The position numbers were made by a program, and so were the translations under genes. The notes beneath the pieces were generated by a model, which was given only the letters and a program-made list of their open reading frames with translations, had not been told where the DNA came from and did no database searches. Of a stretch of 64,000 bases of DNA, positions 24,353 through 33,521 are shown piece by piece. Positions within the stretch are counted from its first letter, which is position 1. Each line of letters begins with the position of its first letter. The DNA comes from Brevundimonas halotolerans (GTDB taxonomy: Bacteria > Pseudomonadota > Alphaproteobacteria > Caulobacterales > Caulobacteraceae). Location: assembly GCF_003730275.1 (NCBI RefSeq), contig NZ_QTTA01000017.1, positions 62,001 to 126,000 of the forward strand, read 5' to 3'.

Positions 24353-25228
24353 GTGCCCTTTCCCGAGTTCGATCCGGTACTGATCTCCATCGGCCCGTTT
24401 CCGCTGCGCTGGTATGCGCTGGCCTACATCGCCGGCTTGGGTCTGGGCTGGTGGTATGCCTCGAAGCTGGCAAAGACGATCTCGATCTGGGCGCCCGGCC
24501 GCCCCCCCGTCACCCAGAGCCAGCTGGATGATCTGGTGCTGTGGATCGCGCTGGGTGTGATCCTCGGCGGGCGACTGGGCTATGCCCTGTTCTACAAGCC
24601 GTCCCTTTATGCCCAGCTGTTCACCGGCGAGGGCTGGTCAAAGCTGGAGCTGTTCCAGATGTGGAGCGGCGGCATGTCCTTCCACGGCGGCCTGATCGGC
24701 GTGACCCTGGCCATCGTCTGGTTCGCCAACCGGCAGAAGATCAACCTGCTCAGCCTCGGCGATCTGGTCGCGCCCGTGGTGCCCATCGGCCTGTTTTTCG
24801 GGCGCATGGCCAACTTCATCAATGGCGAGCTGTGGGGCCGGACGACGGATGTCCCCTGGGCCATCCGCTTCTGTAACCAGACGATCTACAACACCTATGG
24901 CTTTTGCCCGGCCGGCGATGTGCCGCGCCACCCCAGCCAGCTGTATGAGGCCGGGCTGGAAGGCCTGCTGCTGTTCATCATCCTGACCCTCGGCGTCTGG
25001 AAGATGAAGCTGCTGACCAAGCCCGGCTACATCACCGGCCTGTTCCTGCTCGGGTATGGTCTCAGCCGCGCCGTGCTGGAGACGGTGCGCGAGCCTGACA
25101 CCCATATGCCCGATGCGCTGCAGGGCGTGGTCACCATGGGCATGCTGCTGTCCCTGCCCATGATCCTGCTGGGTGGCTGGCTGATCTGGCGGGCATGGAG
25201 CCGTCCGCCGGTCGGCGCGAACTCCTGA
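24353..25228 (+). CDS. lgt: Prolipoprotein diacylglyceryl transferase
   Basis: A 291-aa seven-helix inner-membrane enzyme that transfers diacylglycerol from phosphatidylglycerol to the lipobox cysteine of prolipoproteins. It has the conserved SGGMSFHGGLIGV region and the Lgt signature GRMANFINGELWGR. GTG start at 24353 with AGGA upstream. Several predicted lipoproteins in this window (bla, the lipase, DUF4349, the first DsbA-like protein) would be its substrates. It overlaps the next gene by 34 nt. Confidence 0.96.
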   Translation: MPFPEFDPVLISIGPFPLRWYALAYIAGLGLGWWYASKLAKTISIWAPGRPPVTQSQLDDLVLWIALGVILGGRLGYALFYKPSLYAQLFTGEGWSKLELFQMWSGGMSFHGGLIGVTLAIVWFANRQKINLLSLGDLVAPVVPIGLFFGRMANFINGELWGRTTDVPWAIRFCNQTIYNTYGFCPAGDVPRHPSQLYEAGLEGLLLFIILTLGVWKMKLLTKPGYITGLFLLGYGLSRAVLETVREPDTHMPDALQGVVTMGMLLSLPMILLGGWLIWRAWSRPPVGANS

Positions 25229-26325
25229 GCGGCCCGGCGCACGCAGCGGACCTGAAGGGGCGGCTCCAGCGCGAGATCGCCCTGACCGGCCCGTTGAGCG
25301 TCGCCGACTATGTGACCCGCTGCCTGCACGACCCGCAGGGCGGCTATTATGCGACGCGCCCAGCCATCGGGCCGGACGGCGACTTCCTGACCGCGCCGAC
25401 CGTCAGCCAGATGTTCGGCGAGCTGATCGGCCTGTGGCTGGTCGAGACCTGGTCGCGAATGGGTGCGCCCGCCCGATTTCAGCTGATCGAGGTGGGGCCG
25501 GGTGACGGCACCCTGATGGCTGACATCCTGCGCGCCGCCCGTGTCGTCCCGGCCTTGATCGAGGCCTGCGACCTGACCCTTGTCGAGCCCAGCGGCCCGC
25601 TGCGTGCGGTGCAAAAGGCGCGGCTGGCCGAGGCCCCGGTCACGCCCCGCTGGACCGACAGCCTGTCCGCCATCGACGGCAAGGGCCCCATCCTTCTGGT
25701 CGCCAATGAGGTGCTGGACTGCCTGCCCGCCCGCCAGTTCGAGCGCACACCCGACGGCTGGGCCGAGCGGATGGTAGGGCTGGATGCCGAGGGCGAGCTC
25801 GCCTTCCGCCTGGGACCGGTCGGCCCGGGCTTCTCACCCCCCGACCATGACGTGCAGCCCGGACAGGTTATCGAACAGTCTGCGGCCCAGCGCGCCTTTG
25901 CCGGCACCCTCGCCCACCTGCTGAAGCAGCATATCGGCGCGGCTCTGCTGATCGACTATGGCCGCGACACCCCCGGCCCTGGTGACACGCTTCAGGCCCT
26001 GTCGCAGCACGAGAAGGTCGATCCGCTGGCCACGCCCGGTCAGGCCGATCTGACCCAGTGGGCAGACTTTCCGGCGGTTCTCGCGGCCGCGCAGGCCGCC
26101 GGTGTATCGACCGCCCCCCTGCTCACCCAGGCCGAGTTCCTGACGCGCCTCGGGCTGACCGTCCGCGCCGACCGGCTGAAGTCTGCCCAACCGGAAGCCG
26201 CCGCCCTGATCGACCGTCAGGTCCAGCGCCTGACCGCTCCGGACCAGATGGGCACCCTGTTCAAGGTCGCGGCCCTGTATGTCCCCGATACCCTGACCCT
26301 GCCCGCCTTCGAGGTTGAACCATGA
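25195..26325 (+). CDS. SAM-dependent methyltransferase, MidA/NDUFAF7 family
   Basis: A 376-aa class I methyltransferase. The SAM-binding glycine motif is LIEVGPGDGTLMADIL (about 101-116), and the family block GGYYATRPAIGPDGDFLTAP is near the N terminus. The eukaryotic relative NDUFAF7 methylates an arginine of complex I; bacterial targets are mostly unknown. It starts within the lgt coding region (34-nt overlap) and ends overlapping pgeF by 4 nt, so the three genes form one operon. The start codon is uncertain by a few residues. Confidence 0.85.
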   Translation: MEPSAGRRELLSGPAHAADLKGRLQREIALTGPLSVADYVTRCLHDPQGGYYATRPAIGPDGDFLTAPTVSQMFGELIGLWLVETWSRMGAPARFQLIEVGPGDGTLMADILRAARVVPALIEACDLTLVEPSGPLRAVQKARLAEAPVTPRWTDSLSAIDGKGPILLVANEVLDCLPARQFERTPDGWAERMVGLDAEGELAFRLGPVGPGFSPPDHDVQPGQVIEQSAAQRAFAGTLAHLLKQHIGAALLIDYGRDTPGPGDTLQALSQHEKVDPLATPGQADLTQWADFPAVLAAAQAAGVSTAPLLTQAEFLTRLGLTVRADRLKSAQPEAAALIDRQVQRLTAPDQMGTLFKVAALYVPDTLTLPAFEVEP

Positions 26326-27101
26326 CCGACCTGCCGACGCCGATCACCCATCCGCTGCTGGATATCCCGGGCATCCGACATGGCTTTTTCACGCGTGAGG
26401 GCGGCGTCTCGACCGGGATCTACAAGGGTCTGAACACCGGCGTGGGCTCCAGCGACGATCCCGACGCGGTGCGGGAAAACCGCGCGCTCGTGGCGGCTGC
26501 CATGGGGGGCACGCCCGATGACTTCGCCGCCTGCTACCAGATCCACTCCGACATCGTGCACATGACCGACCAGCCCTTCGGCGACGAACGCCCCGAGGGG
26601 GATGCCGTGATTGCGGTGGAGGTGCCGGGCATCCTGTGCGCCGTCCTGACCGCCGACTGCGCGCCGATCCTGATCGCTAACCCCCGCGCCGGGATGGTCG
26701 CCGCAGTCCACGCGGGCTGGAAAGGCGCCGTCGGCGGCGTGATCGAGGCCACCCTTCGCCAGATGAAGGAGAGCGGCGCCGAGCACGATCAGACCATCGC
26801 CGTCGTCGGCCCCACCATCGCCCAGGCCTCCTATGAGGTCGACGAGGCCTTCGAGGAACGGTTCCTCCACCAGTCCTCGGGATCGGGGCAGTTCTTCATC
26901 ATGGGCAAACAGCCCGACCGGCGTCAGTTCGACCTGCCTGGGCTGGTGATGTGGAAGCTGGAGTGCGCGGGTGTTGGCCAGATCGCCTGGACCGGCCACG
27001 ACACCCTGGTCGACCCCGACCGTTTCTATTCCAACCGCCGCGCCCACCTGAGCGGCGAGCCCGACTTCGGCCGGATGATGAGCGTGATTACGCTGGAGTA
27101 G
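26322..27101 (+). CDS. pgeF: Peptidoglycan editing factor / purine nucleoside phosphorylase (YfiH/LACC1 family)
   Basis: A 259-aa YfiH-family metalloenzyme. The zinc site residues are in CYQIHSDIV (His), LTADCAPI (Cys) and AAVHAGWKG (His), all intact. Members act as nucleoside phosphorylases or deaminases, and the E. coli protein prevents misincorporation in peptidoglycan precursors. The N-terminal GFFTREGGVSTG motif is typical. Last gene of the lgt operon, convergent with lpxC. Confidence 0.92.
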   Translation: MTDLPTPITHPLLDIPGIRHGFFTREGGVSTGIYKGLNTGVGSSDDPDAVRENRALVAAAMGGTPDDFAACYQIHSDIVHMTDQPFGDERPEGDAVIAVEVPGILCAVLTADCAPILIANPRAGMVAAVHAGWKGAVGGVIEATLRQMKESGAEHDQTIAVVGPTIAQASYEVDEAFEERFLHQSSGSGQFFIMGKQPDRRQFDLPGLVMWKLECAGVGQIAWTGHDTLVDPDRFYSNRRAHLSGEPDFGRMMSVITLE

Positions 27102-27104
27102 GCC

Positions 27105-28049
27105 TCAGCCCGCCATCGCCATGTCGGGCGTGCGGACAACTTCGCGCCAGGCATCCGGGCGAGCCAGCAGTGCGCGGACCAGCATATTGTTGACGGCGTG
27201 GCCGGCCTTGTAGCCTTCATAGCGGCCCAGCAGCGGGCCACCCAGCACATAGAGGTCGCCGATGGCGTCCAGCGCCTTGTGCTTGACGAACTCGCGTTCC
27301 ATCCGCAGGCCGCCGGTGTTCAGGATCTGGTCGCCGTCGATCACGACCGCATTCTCAAGGCTGCCGCCGCGGGCCAGACCGGCGCGGCGCAGGGCCTCGA
27401 CCTCTTGGGCAAAGCCAAAGGTGCGGGCCGCCATGATGTCACTGCGGAAGGTGGCCTCATCGACGACGAAATCCACCACCTGATTGCCGATCACCGGCGT
27501 GTCGAAGTCGATCTCGAACCGCATCTCATAGCGGTCGCAGGGCAGCAGGCGCGCGTGCTTGTCGCCCTCGGTCACCTCGATCGGCGACAGGATCTCGATA
27601 AAACGCAGCGGGGCCGCCTGATTGCGGAAACCCGCCCGGTCCAGCAGCTGCACGAACGGCAGCGCCGAGCCATCCAGAATCGGCAATTCGGGGCCGTCCA
27701 CCTCGACCACAGCGTTGGAGATACCCAGCGCGCAGAAGGCCGCCATCAGATGTTCGATGGTCGACAGGCGCACGCCCGCGCCATTCTCGATCATGGTGTT
27801 CAGGCGGGCCTCGACCACGGCCTGACCCGAGACCGGGATACGGTTGTCGCGGTCAGTGATGTCAGTGCGCACAAAGACGATGCCGGTGCCCGTGGGCGCC
27901 GGACGCACGGCCAGACGGACGCGCTGGCCCGTGTGCACGCCCACGCCGGCGATGATCGCCGGGGCGCGCAGGGTCTGTTCCAGATGATCGGCTTTGACCG
28001 GGATCACGAAACGTCCACACAGAGGCCGGGCGGAATTGCCCGACGACAC
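27105..28049 (-). CDS. lpxC: UDP-3-O-acyl-N-acetylglucosamine deacetylase LpxC
   Basis: A 314-aa zinc deacetylase, the committed step of lipid A synthesis. Zinc ligands are in TIEHLMAA, and in the HKALDAIGD block (His and Asp); the catalytic-site GHAVNN follows. Length is normal. The GTG at 28049 is taken, but its ribosome site is poor and GTG codon 15 is an alternative. It lies 98 bp after ftsZ, as in other alphaproteobacteria, with a hairpin in the gap. It may share ftsZ transcripts in part. Confidence 0.94.
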   Translation of the reverse strand: MSSGNSARPLCGRFVIPVKADHLEQTLRAPAIIAGVGVHTGQRVRLAVRPAPTGTGIVFVRTDITDRDNRIPVSGQAVVEARLNTMIENGAGVRLSTIEHLMAAFCALGISNAVVEVDGPELPILDGSALPFVQLLDRAGFRNQAAPLRFIEILSPIEVTEGDKHARLLPCDRYEMRFEIDFDTPVIGNQVVDFVVDEATFRSDIMAARTFGFAQEVEALRRAGLARGGSLENAVVIDGDQILNTGGLRMEREFVKHKALDAIGDLYVLGGPLLGRYEGYKAGHAVNNMLVRALLARPDAWREVVRTPDMAMAG

Positions 28050-28112
28050 CTCTATGGTCTGGTTTACGAGAGGAAAACCAAAGTCAGGTTTCGGATTGTT
28101 TCGATGCGGTGA

Positions 28113-28137
28113 CGAACGCCCGGATCACGGACGTTCG
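28113..28137 (-). terminator. 10-bp hairpin between ftsZ and lpxC
   Basis: A 10-bp stem with one G.T wobble in the minus-strand RNA and a 5-base loop, starting 11 bp after the ftsZ stop. No T tract follows on the minus strand, so it is a weak terminator, attenuator or mRNA-end stabiliser rather than a full intrinsic terminator. Confidence 0.45.
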
Positions 28138-28147
28138 CACCGGTGCA

Positions 28148-29704
28148 TCAATTGGCCAGCCGCCTCAGAAACGAGGGGATTTCCAACTCATCTTCCTCGG
28201 TCGGCTCGGGCTCCGGCGTCTTCAGCGCCTGATTACCGGACAGGCGCATCGGCCGGGGCTCGGTGCGGGCTTCCGGGGCATAGGGCGCGGGCTCCGGCGC
28301 GGGGCGCTTGCGGCCGAACAGGCTCCAGCCCGACTTGCGATGGTGATCGCGGTCGTCCCACTCGGGCTCAGGTTCCGGCTGGCGCTCGGCACGCGCAGGC
28401 TCGCGGGCGGGCTCCATATACAGGTCGCCCTGGACCGGACGCGTCGGGGTGCGCGGGGTCCGGTCGGCCTCATATTCCTCGACCCACGGGTCAACGATGG
28501 GCTCAAGCGTGCGCGGGGCCTCGGCCTTCGCCACCGGCTCGGGGGCCTGCGGCTGCGGCTGGACGCGCGGCTCGGCCGTGCGGTTCGTCGGTTCGAAGGT
28601 CGGAGTCACCGGCGCCGGCTCGGTGGCGCGGATCACGGGCTCGGGGGCGCGCTGCGGCTCACGCTCCGGCATCCGGGGCGCCGGCCGTCCGGTGGGCATG
28701 GGTCGCGACAGGGTCGAGGGCGGGGTCTGGGCCATCACTTCTTCGTCCATGCCGGTGGCGACCACAGACACGCGGATCTTGCCGTCCAGAGCCGGATCGA
28801 AGGCGGCACCGAAGATGATGTTGGCGTCGGGATCGACCTCGGCCGAAATGGCGTTGGCGGCCTCATCGACCTCCAGCAGGGTCATGTCCATGCCGCCGGT
28901 GATGTTGACCAGCACGGCCTTGGCGCCCTTCAGGCTGGTTTCGTCCAGCAGCGGGTTGGCGATGGCGTTCTGGGCGGCCATCAGGGCGCGGTCGTCGCCC
29001 TCGGCCTCGCCCGTGCCCATCATGGCCTTGCCCATTTCGCTCATCACAGCGCGCACGTCGGCGAAATCGAGGTTGATCAGACCCGGCAGGATCATCAGGT
29101 CGGTGATCGAGCGCACGCCCGAATGCAGCACCTGGTCGGCCATGCCAAAGGCATCGGCAAAGGTCGTGCGCTCATTGGCGACGCGGAACAGATTCTGGTT
29201 CGGAATGACGATCAGGGTGTCGACATAGCGCTGCAACTCCGCAATGCCGGCCTCGGCCAGACGCATGCGGTGGCGGCCTTCAAAGGTGAAGGGCTTGGTC
29301 ACCACACCAACCGTCAGGATGTTCCGGTCACGCGCGCATTTGGCGATCACAGGCGCAGCACCGGTGCCCGTACCCCCGCCCATGCCGGCGGTGATGAACA
29401 CCATATGCGCGCCCTCAAGATGGGTGGCGATCTCGTCGGCGGATTCCTCGGCAGCATTCATGCCGACCTCGGGGTGAGCGCCCGCGCCCAGGCCCTGGGT
29501 GATGGTCTCGCCCAGCTGGATCCGGCGGTCGGTCTTGGCAAAGCTCAGATGCTGGGCGTCGGTATTGGCGACGACGAAGTCGACCCCCTCAAGGCCCGCA
29601 TCAATCATGTTGTTGACGGCATTGCCGCCCGCGCCACCGACGCCGAACACGACGATCCGGGGCTTCAATTCCGTGGCTTCAGGGCGCACCAGCGACAGCG
29701 ACAT
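28148..29704 (-). CDS. ftsZ: Cell division GTPase FtsZ
   Basis: A 518-aa tubulin-like GTPase that forms the Z ring. The GTP-binding signature [10 protein letters not shown] is near residue 110, and the synergy-loop block [11 protein letters not shown] near 208. The globular core ends near residue 317. A long Pro/Glu/Arg-rich linker of some 185 residues follows, then the C-terminal peptide LEIPSFLRR that binds FtsA and other partners. The long linker is typical of Caulobacterales. I start at ATG 29704 ([15 protein letters not shown]), which matches known FtsZ N termini; a frame to 29767 is open but unlikely. Confidence 0.97.
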   Translation of the reverse strand: MSLSLVRPEATELKPRIVVFGVGGAGGNAVNNMIDAGLEGVDFVVANTDAQHLSFAKTDRRIQLGETITQGLGAGAHPEVGMNAAEESADEIATHLEGAHMVFITAGMGGGTGTGAAPVIAKCARDRNILTVGVVTKPFTFEGRHRMRLAEAGIAELQRYVDTLIVIPNQNLFRVANERTTFADAFGMADQVLHSGVRSITDLMILPGLINLDFADVRAVMSEMGKAMMGTGEAEGDDRALMAAQNAIANPLLDETSLKGAKAVLVNITGGMDMTLLEVDEAANAISAEVDPDANIIFGAAFDPALDGKIRVSVVATGMDEEVMAQTPPSTLSRPMPTGRPAPRMPEREPQRAPEPVIRATEPAPVTPTFEPTNRTAEPRVQPQPQAPEPVAKAEAPRTLEPIVDPWVEEYEADRTPRTPTRPVQGDLYMEPAREPARAERQPEPEPEWDDRDHHRKSGWSLFGRKRPAPEPAPYAPEARTEPRPMRLSGNQALKTPEPEPTEEDELEIPSFLRRLAN

Positions 29705-29758
29705 ATTTTTCCGACCTTCAATCCGACCCCGCTCCGGTAAACCGACGCCAATCCCCCC

Positions 29759-29832
29759 GAATCGCATTGGTTATGAGCGGGTTAATAGAACACCCGTAAG
29801 CCTTAACAGGGAGTTACCGCATAGACTGAGTC
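29759..29832 (-). promoter_or_regulatory. ftsZ upstream region with two GANTC sites and TTAA half-sites
   Basis: The 186-bp gap upstream of ftsZ contains GAATC at 29759-29763 and GAGTC at 29828-29832, both CcrM targets, and TTAA half-sites at 29782-29785 and 29803-29806 without the canonical 7-bp spacing. In Caulobacter ftsZ transcription depends on GANTC methylation and GcrA and is repressed by CtrA. The transcription start is not identified. Confidence 0.5.
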
Positions 29833-29890
29833 GGGGATCAGGTCAGAGGGGATGAAGCCTCCGCGCACGTACTTATTTTCGAGAGGACAC

Positions 29891-29921
29891 AAAGAAAAAG
29901 GGCGGCTCTTGCGAGCCGCCC
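29891..29921 (-). terminator. Intrinsic terminator of the TonB-dependent receptor gene
   Basis: Perfect 9-bp GC-rich stem (29900-29908 with 29913-29921), 4-base loop, followed on the minus strand by TTTTTCTTT. It lies 24 bp after the receptor stop codon and separates it from ftsZ. Confidence 0.85.
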
Positions 29922-29945
29922 TTCCCGTTCTGGATCGGAAAATCC

Positions 29946-32900
29946 TTACCAGGGACGATAGTTGAAGCCGATGAAGAAGCGACGGCCCCAGGCATCGAAG
30001 TTGTTGTAGAGCGTGTTGCCCAGGTAGGGGTTCTGCTCGTTGTCGAAGGCGTTGACCACACCGGCACGCATCGACAGGTCGTCACGCACATTCCAGCGGA
30101 AGGTGAAGTCGTGGCGGGTGAAGGCACCGGACCGGATCGCTTCCGGCGGGATGCTATCGATGTTGCTGATCAGGCCGAACGGGCTGGAGATGTCCTGCGA
30201 CGTTTGCCAGTCAGCCGTCCAGTTGATGCTCCAGATGTCGTTCGGAGCATAGGTCAGCGAGGAGTTGAAGCGAACCCGCGGGAAGAACAGGTTGCCCGCC
30301 GAACCGCTCGCATCGGTCGGATCCGAGGTGTTGGTGTAGGACTCCTGGCTGATCAGCCACAGACCATTCAGGCTGTAGGAGAAGCGACCCCAGTCCTGAC
30401 CGATCAGATCGAAGGTGTCGATCGCATAGTTGACGCTGAAGTCCAGACCTTCGGTCTCCAGGCCGGCGTAGTTGATCGACCCCTGGATGAAGCCGCCGAT
30501 CGGGTCACCGTTCGGCGCGCCGATCCGGAAGCCCGACGAACGGGCGACCGCGTCGTTCGAGATGCCGTCCCAGGTCGACGGGTTGTTGCGGAAGATGGTG
30601 GCGCAAGCCGCGGCATCCAGCGTGTTGCCGTTGACGCAGTTTTCCGAGGCAACCCGGGCCGACACGGCCGAGATCACGTTGTCGACGCGGATGTCATAGT
30701 AGTCCAGCACCACCGACAGGTTGGGGAACATACGCGGCTTCAGGATCACCGAGAAGGTGAAGGATTCCGATTCTTCCGGCTCCAGGAAGGGGTTACCCGC
30801 GTTCACACCGGCAACACCCGAGGTGTAGTTCGGGAGATAATCGTCATCGGTCGTGGCGGTGGTCCCGTTCCAGTCGAAGAAGCCCGGAGCGAAGCCGTCG
30901 GCAATAGCCAGAGCCTCACAGTTCCGGACCCGGTTGGCGCGGATTTCCGGGTTCAGCGACGGGTTGGTGATCGAGGCCGTAGCGCAGGGATCGACCACAC
31001 CGTTGTAGAAGGTCTGGGTGGCCGGACGGAAGTTCTCCGCCAGGTTGGGCACGCGCACCGAGGTGTTCAGGCTGGTCCGGAAAGCGATATCCGAGATCGG
31101 ACGGTAGACCAGGTTCAGGCCGTACACGTCACCCTTGCCTGCCGTGGTGTAGTCGAACTCACGGTAGGAGGCGCTGAACTCGGCGTAGTCACCCAGGAAA
31201 CCATCGCGGAACAGCGGGATGGCGATTTCGCCGTAGAACTCGTCGCTCTCATATTCCGCACCCAGGAAGTCCGGGCCGGTGTTCATGAACAGCAGACGAC
31301 CGGCAGTGTCGGCGCTGCGGCCCACACCTTCGGTGTATTCTCGACGCTGCTCGTAGCCGAGAGCCACGCCGATCGGACCGGCGCCCCAGAAGTCCCACAG
31401 CTGACCGGCGACGTTGACCAGGGCCTGCTCCGAGATGTTCTGCTCGCGAACCCGGATGGTGGCGTCGATATAGGCCAGGGCAGCATCCGACTGGTTGCCG
31501 GCGCCGAAGATGTTCAGCGGGGCGCACTGGTCGATCGAGTCCTGACCATATTGGCTGTCCTGCAGGGCACCGCCGCGAACACGGTCGGCGCTGTTGATGC
31601 TCTGGGCATCCAGCAGGGTCGAGCGGCAGACAATGGCGCCCGGCGATCCGAGGATACCCGCACTATCGACCACGGCGTCCGAGGCCAGGGCGAAGCGTTG
31701 CGAGTCGATGCCACGCTCGGCGTTGACGTTGTTCAGTTCGCCGCGAGTATAGCCGATATCCCAGTTCACATTGCGGAAGAACAGGACGTTGTCGAAATCA
31801 CCGTCCAGGCCGATGACATAGCGCTCGACTTCGCGGCTGTTGTCCTGCGTCCGGTCGGGACCGAACGAAATGTACTGGGCCTGCTGAACCAGGAAGTCAC
31901 CGAGGAACTGGCCACCCTGGGTCGCCGTCGGGGCGCTGTAGCGGGCCACCCGGTTGGTTGCGATCGCATCCTTGACGTTCTGGGGCAGGAAGGCGTTGTC
32001 CGACCAGCGCAGGTCATAGGACTGCACACCATAGATCACCGGCGTGCTGGTCGGCCCGTAGCTGGTGTCGTCCAGATAGATGTTGAAGAAGGTCGGCTGC
32101 GAGATGTCGAACACATCCTCGGTGACCAGCTTGTACTCACCCGACAGGCTCACGTTCGGCAGAATGCTGAAGGTGAAGCCGGCCTGGAAGCGCTCGGACT
32201 CGATTTCCGGGAAGCGCGAGGCGGTCGAGAAGTCAGCCGCGCTGACGCCGTCGCCACCGTAGTTGTACGGACGGTTCGCGCCGGTGTTGCCGATACGCTG
32301 GCCGAAGTCGGCCAGACGGGCCGTGCCCTGACCGGGATCGAACCACCAGGTCTTGCCCGGGTTCACGGCATAACAGCTGGAGCTGTAGGTGAACGCGCCC
32401 GTCGAGGTGACGCAGGTGAAGTTCGGAATATCCGGGTCGTTCAGCGGGCTGGCAGCCTGGGAGTTGGCGACCGTCACCTGGCCCCAGCGCGGACGGTCCA
32501 TGCGGTTCAGGCCGTAGAACAGCATATTGTCGAGGAAACCGTCGGACGGCGCCGAGGTGGGGTCAGCATCAATGCCGATGAAGCGCGGGTCGTCGTTGAT
32601 CCAGTCGACGTCGAACGAGGTGACCATGTCGGCCTTCTCGTACTCACCGAAGGCATAGACGTTCAGACGGTCGTCCAGCAGGTTCGCACCGACCAGCAGC
32701 GACGCGCGGCGCGAGGCCTCGCCGTTCTGGTTGATCATGCCGTAGTTGGCATCGAACTCGACGCCTTCGAAGTCGTCGCGCAGGATGAAGTTCAGCACAC
32801 CGGCCACGGCGTCGGCGCCGTAGATCGACGAGGCACCACCGGTGATGATCTCGATGTTCTCGATCAGCAGGCGCGGGATGGTCGAAACGTCGACCGACAG

Positions 32901-33314
32901 CGTACCGGCGCTGGAACCGACGTGACGGCGACCGTCAACCAGGGTCAGCGTACGGCCGGTGCCCAGCGAGCGCAGGTTGGCGAAGTCCAGACCACCGTCG
33001 TTCAGGCCCGAACCGGTCGTGTCCGACGGGACCAGCGAGTTCGACAGGGCCGGGATGGTGGCCAGATAGTCGATCACGGTCGACTGACCGGTCGTCAGCA
33101 GCGCTTCGCGCTCGACCTGGATCAGCGGGGTGGGGGCGTTGGTCGGGTCGCGGCGGATGCGCGAACCGGTAACGACGATTTCTTCAACCGTGGTTTCCCG
33201 GGCTTGCGGGTCCTGCTGGTTCTGACCGGCGTCCTGAGCCAGAGCCGGAGCCGACGCCATCATGACGCCGGCCAGGATGGTCGTTCCAAAGAGATATTTG
33301 CGCTTCAACAGCAT
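29946..33314 (-). CDS. Large TonB-dependent outer membrane receptor
   Basis: A 1122-aa TonB-dependent receptor. It has a signal peptide (hydrophobic 8-26, cut after ALA), the plug start EEIVVTGSRIRRDPTNAPTP near residue 43, the plug motif DGRRHVGSSAGT, a long 22-strand barrel, and an outer-membrane end signal (FIGFNYRPW, terminal aromatic). The ATG at 33314 has GGGG eight bases upstream; the TTG at 33329 is less likely. The barrel resembles large Caulobacterales/Xanthomonas receptors for plant or complex organic substrates, but the ligand cannot be inferred. It stands between ftsA and ftsZ with its own terminator, so it is a separate transcription unit. Confidence 0.93.
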   Translation of the reverse strand: MLLKRKYLFGTTILAGVMMASAPALAQDAGQNQQDPQARETTVEEIVVTGSRIRRDPTNAPTPLIQVEREALLTTGQSTVIDYLATIPALSNSLVPSDTTGSGLNDGGLDFANLRSLGTGRTLTLVDGRRHVGSSAGTLSVDVSTIPRLLIENIEIITGGASSIYGADAVAGVLNFILRDDFEGVEFDANYGMINQNGEASRRASLLVGANLLDDRLNVYAFGEYEKADMVTSFDVDWINDDPRFIGIDADPTSAPSDGFLDNMLFYGLNRMDRPRWGQVTVANSQAASPLNDPDIPNFTCVTSTGAFTYSSSCYAVNPGKTWWFDPGQGTARLADFGQRIGNTGANRPYNYGGDGVSAADFSTASRFPEIESERFQAGFTFSILPNVSLSGEYKLVTEDVFDISQPTFFNIYLDDTSYGPTSTPVIYGVQSYDLRWSDNAFLPQNVKDAIATNRVARYSAPTATQGGQFLGDFLVQQAQYISFGPDRTQDNSREVERYVIGLDGDFDNVLFFRNVNWDIGYTRGELNNVNAERGIDSQRFALASDAVVDSAGILGSPGAIVCRSTLLDAQSINSADRVRGGALQDSQYGQDSIDQCAPLNIFGAGNQSDAALAYIDATIRVREQNISEQALVNVAGQLWDFWGAGPIGVALGYEQRREYTEGVGRSADTAGRLLFMNTGPDFLGAEYESDEFYGEIAIPLFRDGFLGDYAEFSASYREFDYTTAGKGDVYGLNLVYRPISDIAFRTSLNTSVRVPNLAENFRPATQTFYNGVVDPCATASITNPSLNPEIRANRVRNCEALAIADGFAPGFFDWNGTTATTDDDYLPNYTSGVAGVNAGNPFLEPEESESFTFSVILKPRMFPNLSVVLDYYDIRVDNVISAVSARVASENCVNGNTLDAAACATIFRNNPSTWDGISNDAVARSSGFRIGAPNGDPIGGFIQGSINYAGLETEGLDFSVNYAIDTFDLIGQDWGRFSYSLNGLWLISQESYTNTSDPTDASGSAGNLFFPRVRFNSSLTYAPNDIWSINWTADWQTSQDISSPFGLISNIDSIPPEAIRSGAFTRHDFTFRWNVRDDLSMRAGVVNAFDNEQNPYLGNTLYNNFDAWGRRFFIGFNYRPW

Positions 33315-33521
33315 GTTGTGATGCCCCAACCAAGTGATTTGACAATACGTGACGCAGGTGACGAGCCGTAACCCACGCTTCCGGATTGCACGCTAGCAGC
33401 AAAGTGGCCCACCACAAGGCATTGTGGCCCGACTGTGGCCACTCAAGGCACCAGATGTTACAATCCGGACACACTCTCGCCATCGAAGGGAAATGTGACA
33501 ACGCCCCTGCGGGCAGGCATT

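Noticed and set aside
29705..29767. A longer FtsZ N terminus
   Set aside because: FtsZ similarity starts at the ATG 29704, and the extra 21 residues lie in the promoter region containing a GANTC site.
30111..33371. A 1086-codon open frame on the plus strand opposite the TonB-dependent receptor
   Set aside because: It is antisense to a clear receptor gene, has no recognisable domain or ribosome site, and its Val/Arg/Gly/His-rich composition is what the complement of GC-rich codons gives.
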